Of a stretch of DNA of 37,677 nucleotides, positions 24,600-36,228 are shown piece after piece. Source of the stretch: Vallitaleaceae bacterium (GTDB lineage Bacteria > Bacillota > Clostridia > Lachnospirales > Vallitaleaceae); NCBI GenBank assembly GCA_028277605.1, contig JANQFZ010000039.1, positions 1 to 37,677 of the forward strand. Direction: 5' to 3'. Each line of letters starts with the position of its first letter. Position 1 is the stretch's first letter. The notes beneath the pieces are model-generated. The model was not told the origin of the DNA. It saw only the letters and a list, made by a program, of their open reading frames with translations, and searched no databases. A program made the position numbers and the translations under genes.

Positions 24600-25556
24600 C
24601 TATTTTTTCTCTTTACTCAATTGATTATTAATAATAAGCTGTTGAACAAATTGGAAAACACTTCCTGTTAACCAGTATAGACCTAAACCTGCTGGCATAG
24701 TAAATACGAAAAATCCTGTGATTAAAGGCATCATATACATCATCGTTTTATTGGTTTGTTTAGCCTTATCGTCTCCTCCTACAGCACTCGTTGTCATCGT
24801 AGTTTTAGATACTAAAAATTGGGCTGTTATACATAAAATTGGTATTAAAATACCAGGAAAAGTGTAACCCGGAGCACTAGCTAAATTGATACCAGCAAAA
24901 TAATTGACATGATTGATTTCATTAATAAAAACTGTTAATTGATTGCCTACTGTAGAAAAATCAGCAGTAAACTGATCCCAGTCAGCTGGATTAAACTTAG
25001 CTAACAAATCAATAATTTTATTTTCTCCATAATCCCCCATTTTGATTTTCTTAGCTTCTGCAAAAACCTGAAGTTTTTCTTGATAACCAGGAACTGTTAT
25101 TACTTGAGAAACAATACCAAGATAGCTATTTTTTATGTTTCCAATGTAAGCTGGTATATTTCTTAACACATCAAACAAAGCAATAATAATTGGAAATTGG
25201 ATCAGTAAAGGTAGGCAACCCCCAAATGGACTCACATTATTTTCCTTGTATAACTGACTCATTTCCATTTGCATTTTTCTTTGTGATTCACTATCTTTTT
25301 TACCTTTATATTTATCTTGAATTTTCTTTAATTGTGGTTGAACCGATTGCATTTTTTTCATGGAACGCTGTTGCTTAAATGCCAGTGGTAATAACAATGC
25401 TCTAACAATAACCGTAAATACAATAATACTAACACCTAATGAAGCTATACCCATTGTACTATTAAAGAAATTATAGATTGCATCCATAATGAAACCAAAT
25501 AGTTTTGCTATATCTCCAATAATAAAAGTACTACTTTGTGTTAAAATAGTTAACAT
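24600..25556 (-). CDS. yidC: Membrane protein insertase YidC (SpoIIIJ/OxaA)
   Basis: A 318-residue YidC/Oxa1-family insertase of the short Gram-positive type, which inserts and folds membrane proteins alone or with Sec. About five membrane segments are seen; the conserved arginine of the hydrophilic groove is in FTVIVRALLLPLAF, followed by a charged cytoplasmic hairpin (QQRSMKKMQSVQPQLKKIQ) and PFGGCLPLLIQFPIIIALF. The N-terminus lacks the lipobox cysteine present in some Firmicute homologues. ATG 25554-25556 follows AGGAGG. It is in the order yidD-yidC-jag, and sporulation-specific function cannot be told from sequence. Confidence 0.95.
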   Translation of the reverse strand: MLTILTQSSTFIIGDIAKLFGFIMDAIYNFFNSTMGIASLGVSIIVFTVIVRALLLPLAFKQQRSMKKMQSVQPQLKKIQDKYKGKKDSESQRKMQMEMSQLYKENNVSPFGGCLPLLIQFPIIIALFDVLRNIPAYIGNIKNSYLGIVSQVITVPGYQEKLQVFAEAKKIKMGDYGENKIIDLLAKFNPADWDQFTADFSTVGNQLTVFINEINHVNYFAGINLASAPGYTFPGILIPILCITAQFLVSKTTMTTSAVGGDDKAKQTNKTMMYMMPLITGFFVFTMPAGLGLYWLTGSVFQFVQQLIINNQLSKEKK

Positions 25557-25573
25557 CTTTTTTCCTCCTAAGT

Positions 25574-25783
25574 TTATGGTACAGGGTCATAACCACCTTT
25601 AGCAAAAGGGTGACACCTTAGAACTCTCTTCACGCTCAAATACCCGCCTTTTAAGGCCCCATATTTACTTATAGCTTCTAAAGCATATTGTGAGCAGGTT
25701 GGAATATAGATACAGGTTGGTTTTTTTAAAGGGGATATATATTTTCTATAGAATTTAATAACAAATAATAAAACAAACTTCAA
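25574..25783 (-). CDS. yidD: Membrane protein insertion efficiency factor YidD
   Basis: A 69-residue protein that helps YidC-dependent insertion. The full family pattern is present: [10 protein letters not shown], a cysteine-containing [17 protein letters not shown], and the end [14 protein letters not shown]. The N-terminal hydrophobic segment binds the membrane. The start is TTG 25781-25783 with AGAAGGGA upstream; no ATG is nearby in frame. It lies between rnpA and yidC, as usual. Confidence 0.94.
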   Translation of the reverse strand: MKFVLLFVIKFYRKYISPLKKPTCIYIPTCSQYALEAISKYGALKGGYLSVKRVLRCHPFAKGGYDPVP

Positions 25784-25852
25784 CGCTATCCCTTCTTTGT
25801 AATTATTTTACAGTAAAATCATGATTGTATCAGGCATACTCTATTGTTCTAT

Positions 25853-26182
25853 TCAACCCTTATGTCTTTTTAATAAATGTATCATAGAACGCTCAATATC
25901 ATGATACTGTGCATTAGATGAAGCATTTCTTGCAATAAAAACATAATCATAACTATTATTAAATATACTTTGATTTAAACGATAGGCTTCTCTTATTAAT
26001 CGAGTGATCCGATGTCTTACAACGCTATTACCAACTTTCTTACTAACTGAAATACCTAGTCTTTTGTTGTCTAAACCATTACTATAAATATACAAAACTA
26101 AATACCTATTTGCAAGAGATTTTCCATGATTATATACTTTTCTAAACTCATAATTTTTTTTAATTGACATAATTTTATTCAT
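25853..26182 (-). CDS. rnpA: Ribonuclease P protein component
   Basis: The protein subunit of RNase P, which matures tRNA 5' ends together with the RNA component. It shows MSIKKNYEFRKVYNHGKS at the N-terminus, the basic RNR-type segment KKVGNSVVRHRITRLIREAYR and YDYVFIARNASS. The open frame runs to 26239, but that extension is hydrophobic and unlike the family. ATG 26180-26182 gives 109 residues, the usual length, with GGATG before it; the ATG four codons later is also possible. It is in the rpmH-rnpA-yidD-yidC-jag unit. Confidence 0.93.
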   Translation of the reverse strand: MNKIMSIKKNYEFRKVYNHGKSLANRYLVLYIYSNGLDNKRLGISVSKKVGNSVVRHRITRLIREAYRLNQSIFNNSYDYVFIARNASSNAQYHDIERSMIHLLKRHKG

Positions 26183-26412
26183 ATTAACATCCATTCCTTG
26201 GATTAACAGTAATAGCATGGCTAAAAATAAAAGACTCAACGGTTAAGTCTAATTTAATATTAGCTTATCCGCTTAGATAGGACTTTAGAAAATCTAGGAA
26301 TACACGCAAATTATAAAATAATCAAAAGTTAAATCTAATTCTATAGAATATAATCCTAATCCTAAGACCGTCTAGCAAAGTACTAGTGACCTTAATCCAA
26401 ATGAAACATAGT

Positions 26413-26438
26413 ATAAAAGGCCACAAATATGCGGCCTT
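26413..26438 (-). terminator. Weak hairpin overlapping the rpmH stop
   Basis: AAGGCC (26417-26422) pairs with GGCCTT (26433-26438), which includes two bases of the rpmH stop codon, followed by TTTTAT on the minus strand. It may partly attenuate transcription into rnpA, allowing more L34 than RnpA. Confidence 0.5.
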
Positions 26439-26571
26439 AAGCTGACAATTTTTTTCTACCTTTTGCTCTTCTCCTAGCTAAGATATCTCTTCCACTTCTT
26501 GTTCTCATTCTTTTTCTAAATCCATGTTCTCTTTTTCTTTGTCTAACCTTAGGTTGAAAGGTTCTTTTCAT
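26437..26571 (-). CDS. rpmH: Ribosomal protein L34
   Basis: A 44-residue, very basic 50S subunit protein beginning [20 protein letters not shown] and ending [12 protein letters not shown], an unmistakable L34. ATG 26569-26571 has AAAGGAGG 8 bases upstream. It is the first gene of the leftward origin-proximal operon and directly borders the oriC DnaA-box cluster, as in Bacillus and most Firmicutes. Confidence 0.98.
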   Translation of the reverse strand: MKRTFQPKVRQRKREHGFRKRMRTRSGRDILARRRAKGRKKLSA

Positions 26572-26728
26572 CTACAGCACCTCCTTTAATTATTCCCTAC
26601 ACTATTTATATATAAACTAAGAAGTTAGAGGCATTAGAATTGAATTTAAGTTTAAAGCACTATTTCAATTATATTAAAATCACCTAAAGTAGTCAAGATA
26701 AAAATAAAATAAAAAAATAATTAATATA

Positions 26729-27066
26729 TTATCCACATTTTTCATGGAAATATAGGTTATTCTGTGGATAAAATGTTTAGGACTTATTATCCACAATCTC
26801 TTAATAATCTGTGGATATCTGTTGAATAACCTAATCATTTAGTCGTAATTTTTCTTTTAGAAGATCCAATGACTATACGCGTTTTAACCCAATTGTTTAT
26901 TATGTATATGATTCATCAACATGCTTGTGGATAATATTATATCAAATCTTATTATCCACAATTTTAACACTCATTTACCTTATGGGTTATCAACAGCTGT
27001 TTATAAATTGTTGATAATATACGATTGAAAATTATCAACAGATCGAGTAAACTATAGTGTAGATAA
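26729..27066. other. oriC: oriC part 1: DnaA-box cluster upstream of dnaA
   Basis: Exact TTATCCACA boxes lie at 26729-26737, 26787-26795 and 26952-26960 (plus) and 26763-26771 and 26926-26934 (minus). One-mismatch boxes lie at 26810-26818 and 27009-27017 (minus), and 26987-26995 and 27032-27040 (plus); 27058-27066 is weaker. This equals the rpmH-dnaA half of a bipartite Firmicute origin and should also let DnaA repress its own gene. Confidence 0.9.
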
Positions 27067-27096
27067 CTATGAATATGTGTTGAAGGGAGACATAAG

Positions 27097-28437
27097 ATGA
27101 GCGTTTCCATCATAAAACAATGGGATGAAGTTAAAAAACTATTAAAGGAAGAGTCTGACATCCCTACTATTTCATATAAAACGTTTTTAGAAAATCTTGA
27201 ACCTGTTAAACTAACAGATGATACTCTTATTTTAAAAACTGATGATGAAATAGGGCGTGATTATATTGAAAGAAAATACAGTCGTTCAATTATAATTGCC
27301 ATTAGAGAAATAATAGGAAAGACCTATCAAGTTAAATTTGTACTTGATAATGAATTAAAAGTTAATGAATCAGAAAAGAAAAATAAAACGGAATCTATAA
27401 AAAAAGATGCCTTTAATAATCTTAATCCAAAGTATACTTTTGATACTTTTGTTGTTGGAAATAACAACAAACTAGCTCATGCAGCAGCTTTAGCTGTAGC
27501 AGAATCTCCTGCTGAAGCTTATAATCCTTTGTTTATATATGGTGGTGTTGGTTTAGGTAAAACTCATCTGATGCATTCCATAGCTCACTTTATACTATTA
27601 GAAAACATTACAAAGAAAGTGCTTTATGTATCTTCAGAAAAATTTACAAATGAACTTATCAATTCTATTAAAGATGATAAGAATGAAGCCTTTAGAAAAA
27701 AATATAGAAATATAGATGTTTTATTAGTAGATGATATCCAATTTATTGCCGGAAAAGAAAGAACTCAAGAAGAGTTTTTTCATACCTTTAATACCCTTTA
27801 TGAAGCCAAAAAACAAATTATTATATCAAGTGACCGACCACCTAAAGAAATTGAAACTTTAGAAGAACGCTTGAGATCAAGATTTGAATGGGGACTTATT
27901 GCAGATATCCAAGCACCCGATTTTGAGACAAGAATGGCTATTTTGAGAAAAAGGGCAGAATTAGAAAATCTTAATATCCCAAACGATGTCATGCAATATG
28001 TAGCAACCAATATTAAGTCAAATATCAGAGAACTAGAAGGAGCTATTAATAAAATCATTGCTTATTCAACACTTGTACATAAGGAAACAACAAAAGAATT
28101 AGCAGAAGATGCACTTAAAGATTTGATAACTCCAAAGAAAGATAAAAAAGTGACGACTGAATTTATACTGGAAGTAGTTTCTGACCATTACAACTTAAAT
28201 CCAGCAGATATACTTTCAAAAAAAAGACCAAGAGAAATAGCTTACCCAAGACAGATTGTTATGTACCTTTGTCGAAAGTTAACAGATTTATCTCTTCCTA
28301 AAATAGGCAGTAAGTTAGGGAATAGAGATCATACAACCATAATACATGGTTATGAAAAGATTAAAAAAGCACGTGATAAGGATCAGAGCTTAAAAAATAC
28401 CATTGATATTCTAACTAAAAAAATCACTGGTCAATAG
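27097..28437 (+). CDS. dnaA: Chromosomal replication initiator DnaA
   Basis: A 446-residue AAA+ initiator with an N-terminal DnaB/regulator-binding domain (1-85), a variable linker, the AAA+ domain (about 105-320) with Walker A GGVGLGKTH and Walker B LLVDDIQFI, and a C-terminal DNA-binding domain with the NRDHTTIIHGYEKI signature. It binds the boxes on both sides of its gene and melts the origin. ATG 27097 follows AGGGAG. The upstream cluster implies autoregulation; the parA/parS locus nearby may add Soj control. Confidence 0.98.
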   Translation: MSVSIIKQWDEVKKLLKEESDIPTISYKTFLENLEPVKLTDDTLILKTDDEIGRDYIERKYSRSIIIAIREIIGKTYQVKFVLDNELKVNESEKKNKTESIKKDAFNNLNPKYTFDTFVVGNNNKLAHAAALAVAESPAEAYNPLFIYGGVGLGKTHLMHSIAHFILLENITKKVLYVSSEKFTNELINSIKDDKNEAFRKKYRNIDVLLVDDIQFIAGKERTQEEFFHTFNTLYEAKKQIIISSDRPPKEIETLEERLRSRFEWGLIADIQAPDFETRMAILRKRAELENLNIPNDVMQYVATNIKSNIRELEGAINKIIAYSTLVHKETTKELAEDALKDLITPKKDKKVTTEFILEVVSDHYNLNPADILSKKRPREIAYPRQIVMYLCRKLTDLSLPKIGSKLGNRDHTTIIHGYEKIKKARDKDQSLKNTIDILTKKITGQ

Positions 28438-28454
28438 AATTTAGATATTAACTT

Positions 28455-28701
28455 CTATCAACAATTACATGTCAACAGCTCATGTATAACTTGTGGAAAA
28501 AGTAAAACCAGAATAATGGATAGTGTCTTTGTGGACAACTTTTAATAAGTTTTTAAACTATCAACAAGGTTATTCGTAATATGTAAGTCTTATAATTACT
28601 AGTATTACAATAGTTATTCACAAATTCACATTGCCTATTGCTATAAAGACTAAAAAGAACTTTATTTATTCTATATAAAACAACGAAAGGAGTTATTCAC
28701 A
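28455..28701. other. oriC: oriC part 2: DnaA boxes and AT-rich unwinding region
   Basis: Divergent DnaA boxes lie between dnaA and dnaN: CTATCAACA at 28455-28463 and 28558-28566, TTATTCACA at 28614-28622 and 28693-28701, and minus-strand-type TGTGGAAAA (28492-28500) and TGTGGACAA (28530-28538). The stretch 28567-28613 is very AT-rich with CTA/TAA-type triplets, a reasonable place for the unwinding element. The last box overlaps the dnaN leader. Confidence 0.75.
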
Positions 28702-28705
28702 TATT

Positions 28706-29812
28706 ATGAAAATCATTTGTAATCAAATAGATTTATTAAATGGTGTTAATACTGTTCTAAAAGCTGTTTCTACAAGAACAACCATGCCTATTTTAGAATG
28801 TATACTTTTAAAAAGCACATTAAATGGATTCAAATTAACAACGAATGATTTAGAGATAGGAATAGAAAGCCAAGTAGAAGCTCAAGTAATAGAACCAGGC
28901 AGTGTAGCTATTGAAGCCAAGATACTTTCAGAAATTGTTAAAAAATTACCAGACAATGACATAGAAATAACAGTTGATGAAAACAATAGGGCAACCATAC
29001 GATGTGAAAAATCTAAATTCACTATATCAGGACAGCCAAGTGAGGAGTTTATTCCAATACCTGAAGTAACAAAGAATCAATATATTAGTATTTCTCAATT
29101 ACAGTTAAAAGAAATGATACGACAAACTATCTTTTCTACAGCAGTAGAAGAAATAAGACCTGTTACGACAGGAGAACTATTCGAGATAAAAAATGATGAG
29201 CTATGTATTGTTTCTATAGACGGTCATAGAGTCTCGTTAAGAAGAATTCAATTTAAAAATGCACCAGAAGATATAAAAGTGGTAATACCTGGTAAGACTC
29301 TTAATGAAATTAGTAAACTTTTATCTACAGAGGATGATAAAGAGGTTAAGATTTATTTTAATAATAAACATGTATTATTTGAATTCGAGCAAAGTATGGT
29401 TGTTTCTAGGCTATTAGAAGGAGAATTTCCTGATTATGTTGATATATTTTCTAGGGATTATGAAACCTTAGTTAAAGTTAATAAAAAACAGTTTCATATG
29501 AGTATTGAAAGAGCAGCTTTAATGTCAAGAGGAAGTAAAAAAAGCCCTATAAAAATTGTGATGCAAGAAAATAAAATGATTATTACGTCAAATACAGAGA
29601 TTGGAAATGTTTACGAAGAGGTTGATATTGAAAAAGAAGGAAAGGATATGGAAATAGCTTTTAACCCAAATTATCTGATAGATATCCTTAAAGTCATTGA
29701 TGATGAAACGCTTTATTTGCAATTCACCAATGCGCATAACCCTTGTATTTTTAAACCAATCGAAGGAGATGTATTTCAATATCTTGTTTTACCAATAAAA
29801 ATCTATGCTTAA
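28706..29812 (+). CDS. dnaN: DNA polymerase III sliding clamp (beta)
   Basis: A 368-residue clamp of three similar domains that forms a ring dimer and tethers the polymerase. MKIICNQIDLLNGVNTVLKAVSTRTTMPILECIL at the start (given here only by its key parts, residues 1-34) is typical, as are LEGEFPDYVDI in the middle and the C-terminal end FQYLVLPIKI. The ribosome site AAAGGAG is 13 bases before the ATG, farther than usual, and a DnaA-like box fills the gap. First gene of dnaN-yaaA-recF-remB-gyrB-gyrA. Confidence 0.97.
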   Translation: MKIICNQIDLLNGVNTVLKAVSTRTTMPILECILLKSTLNGFKLTTNDLEIGIESQVEAQVIEPGSVAIEAKILSEIVKKLPDNDIEITVDENNRATIRCEKSKFTISGQPSEEFIPIPEVTKNQYISISQLQLKEMIRQTIFSTAVEEIRPVTTGELFEIKNDELCIVSIDGHRVSLRRIQFKNAPEDIKVVIPGKTLNEISKLLSTEDDKEVKIYFNNKHVLFEFEQSMVVSRLLEGEFPDYVDIFSRDYETLVKVNKKQFHMSIERAALMSRGSKKSPIKIVMQENKMIITSNTEIGNVYEEVDIEKEGKDMEIAFNPNYLIDILKVIDDETLYLQFTNAHNPCIFKPIEGDVFQYLVLPIKIYA

Positions 29813-29842
29813 AAAAATCACAGATTTGATGGAGTGTGCTTT

Positions 29843-30067
29843 ATGAAAGAGATTGCTATTACTGAGGAATACATTAAACTTGGTCAGTTGCTTAAACTGG
29901 CAGGCATTGCAGATTCAGGTGCTCATGCAAAAATTCTCATTTTAAATGGACACATTAAAGTTAATGGAAAACAAGAATTAAGAAGAGGTAGAAAGCTCAT
30001 GAAAGGTGATACCATAGAATCAGCAGAAAATGAACCAATGGTTATCATCAATCGTGTTAGTGAATGA
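29843..30067 (+). CDS. yaaA: S4-domain RNA-binding protein YaaA
   Basis: A 74-residue S4-domain protein: IKLGQLLKLAGIADSGAHAK, ILNGHIKVNGKQELRRGRKL and the end MVIINR. Likely an RNA- or ribosome-associated protein; in Bacillus YaaA is linked to 50S assembly. ATG 29843 is preferred over an in-frame GTG at 29834 because TGGAG precedes it by 8 bases. Its TGA overlaps an ATG as ATGA (30064-30067), coupling it to recF. Confidence 0.9.
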   Translation: MKEIAITEEYIKLGQLLKLAGIADSGAHAKILILNGHIKVNGKQELRRGRKLMKGDTIESAENEPMVIINRVSE

Positions 30068-30078
30068 GAGTAAAAAGT

Positions 30079-31155
30079 ATGTATATAACAACCTTAGCCT
30101 TACAAAACTTTAGAAATTATGAGAACGAAACGATAGTCTTCGATAAAGGTCTAAATATTGTCTATGGAAATAATGCACAAGGAAAAACAAATCTTTTAGA
30201 AGCGATTTATCTGTGTGCAACTTCTAAATCTCATAGGACAAATAATGATAAAGAATTAATTCATTTTAACAATTATGAAGCTCATATTAAATTAAAGATA
30301 ACTAAGGATCACAGAAATGATACGATTGATGTTCATCTAAAAAAAAATAGTCATAAAGGTATAGCGGTTAATCAAATACCTATCAAAAAAATGAATGAAC
30401 TCTTTGGGTTACTCAATGTGATCATGTTTTCCCCTGAAGATCTAGGAATTATAAAAAGAGGTCCTTCTCATAGAAGGAAATTTATTGATTTAGAGCTTTG
30501 TCAGCTCAATCCTATATATTATTATAATCTGCAAAATTATTATAAAGTTTTAAAACAAAGAAATCATCTACTTAAAAATTATAAGGATGATAAAAGTTCA
30601 CAAGATTTAATGGAAATATGGGACGAACAGCTTATCAAATATGGTAAGTCTATCATTCTTTTAAGGCAGACATTTATTGAACAACTCAATCCTTTGATCA
30701 ATAAAATACATTCTGATATATCACTAAATAGAGAAAAGTTAGAATTAATATACGAATGCAATACCCAACTAGATAACTATCATCAAGTGCTTAAAAATAA
30801 TATTTGTCAGGACATCAAATTTCGTTCCACTCAGAGAGGTCCTCATAGAGACGACATTCTTTTTCTCATTAACCAAAAAGACATCAGAAAATATGGTTCT
30901 CAAGGACAACAAAGAACAGCAGCATTAGCTTTAAAACTATCTGAAATAGATGTAGTTAAACACAAGACAAACCAAAGACCTATTTTACTCCTAGATGATG
31001 TGTTGTCAGAGTTGGATAGGGATAGGCAAATGTATCTAACTAAGGCTATCAATAAGATTCAAACGATTATGACCTGTACGGGTGTAGAAGACTACATTAG
31101 AGAAAATACAACTCACAAGTTATATGAGATTGCCGAAGGTCAGGTAGTACGCTAA
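30079..31155 (+). CDS. recF: DNA replication and repair protein RecF
   Basis: An SMC/ABC-type ATPase (358 residues) that helps load RecA at gaps with RecO and RecR. Walker A GNNAQGKTNLLEAIY near residue 30, the signature GSQGQQRTAALALKLSE and Walker B PILLLDDVLSELD are visible. The frame also has ATG 30064 overlapping the yaaA stop, but ATG 30079 gives the usual MYI..L.NFRNY beginning and has GAGAG 8 bases upstream. Translational coupling to yaaA holds for either start. Confidence 0.94.
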   Translation: MYITTLALQNFRNYENETIVFDKGLNIVYGNNAQGKTNLLEAIYLCATSKSHRTNNDKELIHFNNYEAHIKLKITKDHRNDTIDVHLKKNSHKGIAVNQIPIKKMNELFGLLNVIMFSPEDLGIIKRGPSHRRKFIDLELCQLNPIYYYNLQNYYKVLKQRNHLLKNYKDDKSSQDLMEIWDEQLIKYGKSIILLRQTFIEQLNPLINKIHSDISLNREKLELIYECNTQLDNYHQVLKNNICQDIKFRSTQRGPHRDDILFLINQKDIRKYGSQGQQRTAALALKLSEIDVVKHKTNQRPILLLDDVLSELDRDRQMYLTKAINKIQTIMTCTGVEDYIRENTTHKLYEIAEGQVVR

Positions 31156-31237
31156 AAAACCTTGCTTATTTGCAATACTGTGCTAAGTCATATATAATAG
31201 GAATGATGAGCATATGTTAATTAATGGAGGTTTAACG

Positions 31238-31519
31238 TTGTTTCTTCATATTGGTGCAGAAAAAGAAATAGAAATGAATAAAATACTTTGTATACTGGAT
31301 TATACAAGCTTTAATCAATCCATAATCAATCGAACATTTTGTGAGCACAAAAAACAATCCGAAAGAGTTTTTAATGATTCAGAAGAACATCCAAAATCCA
31401 TTGTAGTACTACATGATGGCGAGGATATTATATTATATCTTTCACCCATTACATCCAACACTTTACATAAGAGGATGGCTCTAATTGAAGAAATGGGTAA
31501 TAGAAGTGTTAAGCTTTAA
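31238..31519 (+). CDS. remB: Extracellular matrix regulator RemB/YaaB (DUF370)
   Basis: A 93-residue protein beginning MFLHIGAEKEIEMNKILCIL, which matches RemB/YaaB of Bacillus, a relative of the DNA-binding matrix regulator RemA. TTG 31238-31240 is chosen as start because GGAGG lies 7 bases upstream; the ATG at 31214 is before this site and gives a non-family N-terminus. It ends 20 bases before gyrB. Its place between recF and gyrB is the normal one. The precise role of RemB is poorly known. Confidence 0.88.
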   Translation: MFLHIGAEKEIEMNKILCILDYTSFNQSIINRTFCEHKKQSERVFNDSEEHPKSIVVLHDGEDIILYLSPITSNTLHKRMALIEEMGNRSVKL

Positions 31520-31524
31520 TTTAG

Positions 31525-33447
<1,923 letters not shown>

Positions 33448-33547
33448 AAATTTCATACTAATAGTTGATATACTCTATAGCAAATATCATAGAAGTCAAA
33501 TGATTAATTATGAAATTATCCAATAGTTAAACTGGGAGGATATCTTT

Positions 33548-36004
33548 ATGGAAGAAAATAAAGAAGTCGATAAGATTATATCCGTTGATTTACAAAAAGA
33601 AATGAAAAAATCCTATATAGATTACGCAATGAGTGTTATTGCTTCACGTGCTCTACCTGATGTAAGGGATGGCTTAAAGCCTGTACAACGTAGAATTTTA
33701 TACTCTATGAGTGAATTAAATCTGACACCGGATAAGCCTTACCGTAAATCAGCACGTATCGTAGGAGATACAATGGGTAAGTACCATCCTCATGGAGACA
33801 GTTCTATTTATGATGCTATGGTACGTATGGCACAGGATTTTTCAACTCGTTATATGCTTGTAGACGGTCATGGGAATTTTGGTTCTGTAGATGGAGATTC
33901 TGCAGCTGCCATGCGTTATACAGAAGCCAAGCTGAGTAAGATATCAACAGAGCTGTTAGCTGATATCAATAAAGATACGGTAGATTACCGGCCAAATTTT
34001 GATGAATCACTTAAGGAACCACAGGTTCTTCCATCTAGATTCCCAAACTTATTAGTGAACGGAACATCTGGGATAGCTGTAGGTATGGCCACCAATATAC
34101 CTCCTCATAATTTAAACGAGGTTATTGATGGTGTTGTAAAGATTATTGATAATAAGGTACTTGAAGACAGAGATACAGATATAGAGGAGTTATTAGAGAT
34201 TATACAAGGACCCGATTTTCCAACAGCTGCGAAGATACTTGGTAAGAGTGGTATACACCAAGCGTACAGGACAGGTAAAGGAAAAGTTATAGTAAGAGCT
34301 GTTACTGATATCGAAGCTATGGGGGGTAATAAACAAAGGATTGTAGTTACTGAGCTTCCATATCAAGTGAATAAAGCACGGTTAATTGAAAAAATTGCAG
34401 AATTAGTTAAAGATAAAAAAATTGAAGGTATCTCCGATTTAAGAGATGAATCCGATAGAAAAGGTATGCATGTGGTTATAGAGCTTAAGAGAGATACTAA
34501 TGCGAATGTGGTTCTAAACCAATTATATAAGCATACACAGCTACAAGATACCTTTGGTGTTAATATGCTTGCGTTGGTTCAAAATCAACCTAAAATACTT
34601 AATCTAAAACAGGTTTTAAACTATTATTTAAATCATCAGAAAGAGGTTGTAACCAGACGAACCAAATATGATTTGAAGAAAGCAGAAGATAGAGCACATA
34701 TATTAGAAGGTCTGCTTAAGGCATTAGATTTTATTGATGAAGTCATTAAAATTATACGTGGTTCAAAAAGCACACCAGAAGCTAAGATTAACTTAATTGA
34801 TCGTTTTCAATTTTCAGAAGCTCAAGCACAGGCTATCGTCGATATGCGTTTAAGGACACTTACAGGATTAGAAAGAGAAAAAATTGAAAATGAGTTTAGA
34901 GAATTACAAGAAAAAATAAAAGAATACAAAGCAATTTTAGGTGATGAAAACCGATTATATGGTGTTATTAAAGAAGAAATTTTAATTATAAAAAATAAAT
35001 TTGGAGATGAAAGAAGAACTGAAATTACTTATGATGCTAGTGAAATTAGGCTTGAAGACCTCATAAAAAATGAACCTACCTCTATTACAATGACCCATTT
35101 AGGATATATTAAAAGGATGCCCATCGACACCTATAAAAGCCAGCATAGAGGTGGAAAAGGAATCAAAGGTATCCAAACAAGAGATGAGGATTTCGTTCAA
35201 ACGATGTTTATTACCAATACGCATCATTATATTCTATTCTTCACTAATAAGGGAAAAGTTTATCGATTAAAAGCTTATGAAATTCCTGAAGCAGGAAGAA
35301 CTGCAAGGGGAACGGCAATAGTAAACTTATTGCAGATAGACTCAGGTGAACAAATAACAGCTGTTATACCCCTTAAAAAATACGAAGAGAATAGATATCT
35401 TCTTATGGCAACTCAGAGAGGGATTATTAAGAAAAGTAGCATTATGGATTATGTCAATATTAGAGTTAAAGGGCTTCAAGCTATTGATCTTAGGGAAGAT
35501 GATGATTTGATTGAAGTTAAATTAACCGATAATAATCAAGAAGTTATACTAGGAACAAAATATGGACAATGTATACGATTTGATGAAAAAGATGTAAGAG
35601 TGACAGGAAGAACCTCAATGGGCGTAAGAGGAATGAATCTTAATACGGAAGATGAAGTAATTGGTATGCAGCTTGTTTCTCAAGGCAAGGATTTATTGGT
35701 TGTTTCTGAAAATGGTCTAGGGAAAAGAACATTAATTGATGACTTTACAACTCAAAGACGTGGCGGAAAAGGAGTCAAATTCTATAAAATAACCAGTAAG
35801 ACTGGAAATGTAGTCGGTATAAAAGCAATTAATGAAACGAATGATATTATGCTGATTACAACAGAAGGAATTGTAATAAGATTAAAAGCGAACGATATAT
35901 CTAGGTTAGGGCGTGTGACATCTGGTGTTAAACTCATGGATGTTTCTGAAGATATTCATGTTGCAAGTATTGCAAGAATCAAAGAAGAGGTAATTAAGGA
36001 TTAA
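33548..36004 (+). CDS. gyrA: DNA gyrase subunit A
   Basis: An 818-residue breakage-reunion subunit. The catalytic tyrosine is in [12 protein letters not shown]. The quinolone region reads [20 protein letters not shown], with Ser and Asp at the usual susceptibility positions. The C-terminal beta-pinwheel has the GyrA box QRRGGKGVK, which separates it from ParC. The N-terminus has [26 protein letters not shown] precedes ATG 33548. A terminator follows. Confidence 0.98.
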   Translation: MEENKEVDKIISVDLQKEMKKSYIDYAMSVIASRALPDVRDGLKPVQRRILYSMSELNLTPDKPYRKSARIVGDTMGKYHPHGDSSIYDAMVRMAQDFSTRYMLVDGHGNFGSVDGDSAAAMRYTEAKLSKISTELLADINKDTVDYRPNFDESLKEPQVLPSRFPNLLVNGTSGIAVGMATNIPPHNLNEVIDGVVKIIDNKVLEDRDTDIEELLEIIQGPDFPTAAKILGKSGIHQAYRTGKGKVIVRAVTDIEAMGGNKQRIVVTELPYQVNKARLIEKIAELVKDKKIEGISDLRDESDRKGMHVVIELKRDTNANVVLNQLYKHTQLQDTFGVNMLALVQNQPKILNLKQVLNYYLNHQKEVVTRRTKYDLKKAEDRAHILEGLLKALDFIDEVIKIIRGSKSTPEAKINLIDRFQFSEAQAQAIVDMRLRTLTGLEREKIENEFRELQEKIKEYKAILGDENRLYGVIKEEILIIKNKFGDERRTEITYDASEIRLEDLIKNEPTSITMTHLGYIKRMPIDTYKSQHRGGKGIKGIQTRDEDFVQTMFITNTHHYILFFTNKGKVYRLKAYEIPEAGRTARGTAIVNLLQIDSGEQITAVIPLKKYEENRYLLMATQRGIIKKSSIMDYVNIRVKGLQAIDLREDDDLIEVKLTDNNQEVILGTKYGQCIRFDEKDVRVTGRTSMGVRGMNLNTEDEVIGMQLVSQGKDLLVVSENGLGKRTLIDDFTTQRRGGKGVKFYKITSKTGNVVGIKAINETNDIMLITTEGIVIRLKANDISRLGRVTSGVKLMDVSEDIHVASIARIKEEVIKD

Positions 36005-36052
36005 GGTTTAGTTATAGAAGTCATAACATGGTGATAGCATAAAGATAACGTG

Positions 36053-36084
36053 ACAGCAGCTTATATATAACAAGCTGCTGTTTA
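36053..36084 (+). terminator. gyrA terminator
   Basis: ACAGCAGCTT (36053-36062) pairs with AAGCTGCTGT (36072-36081), followed by TTATC. It ends the dnaN-gyrA unit. Confidence 0.75.
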
Positions 36085-36160
36085 TCTATTCATTTTAAAG
36101 TTTAAGTATATTTAATCTTTTTACCAATTTTTGAACTATGTAACAAACTGTAAAATAAAT

Positions 36161-36192
36161 TTAACAGCATACCCTAGTTCTTATGATATAAT
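36161..36192 (+). promoter_or_regulatory. Promoter of the CAP/SLH gene
   Basis: -10 TATAAT (36187-36192) preceded by TGA, an extended -10. The nearest -35-like TTAACA (36161-36166) is 20 bases upstream, longer than ideal. Confidence 0.55.
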
Positions 36193-36228
36193 AGAACAAA
36201 GCTAACTAATCCAAAAGGAGGTGATATC

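Noticed and set aside
26183..26239. Hydrophobic N-terminal extension of RnpA as a signal or leader peptide
   Set aside because: RnpA is cytoplasmic and the family begins at the internal ATG; the extension is upstream sequence read in frame.
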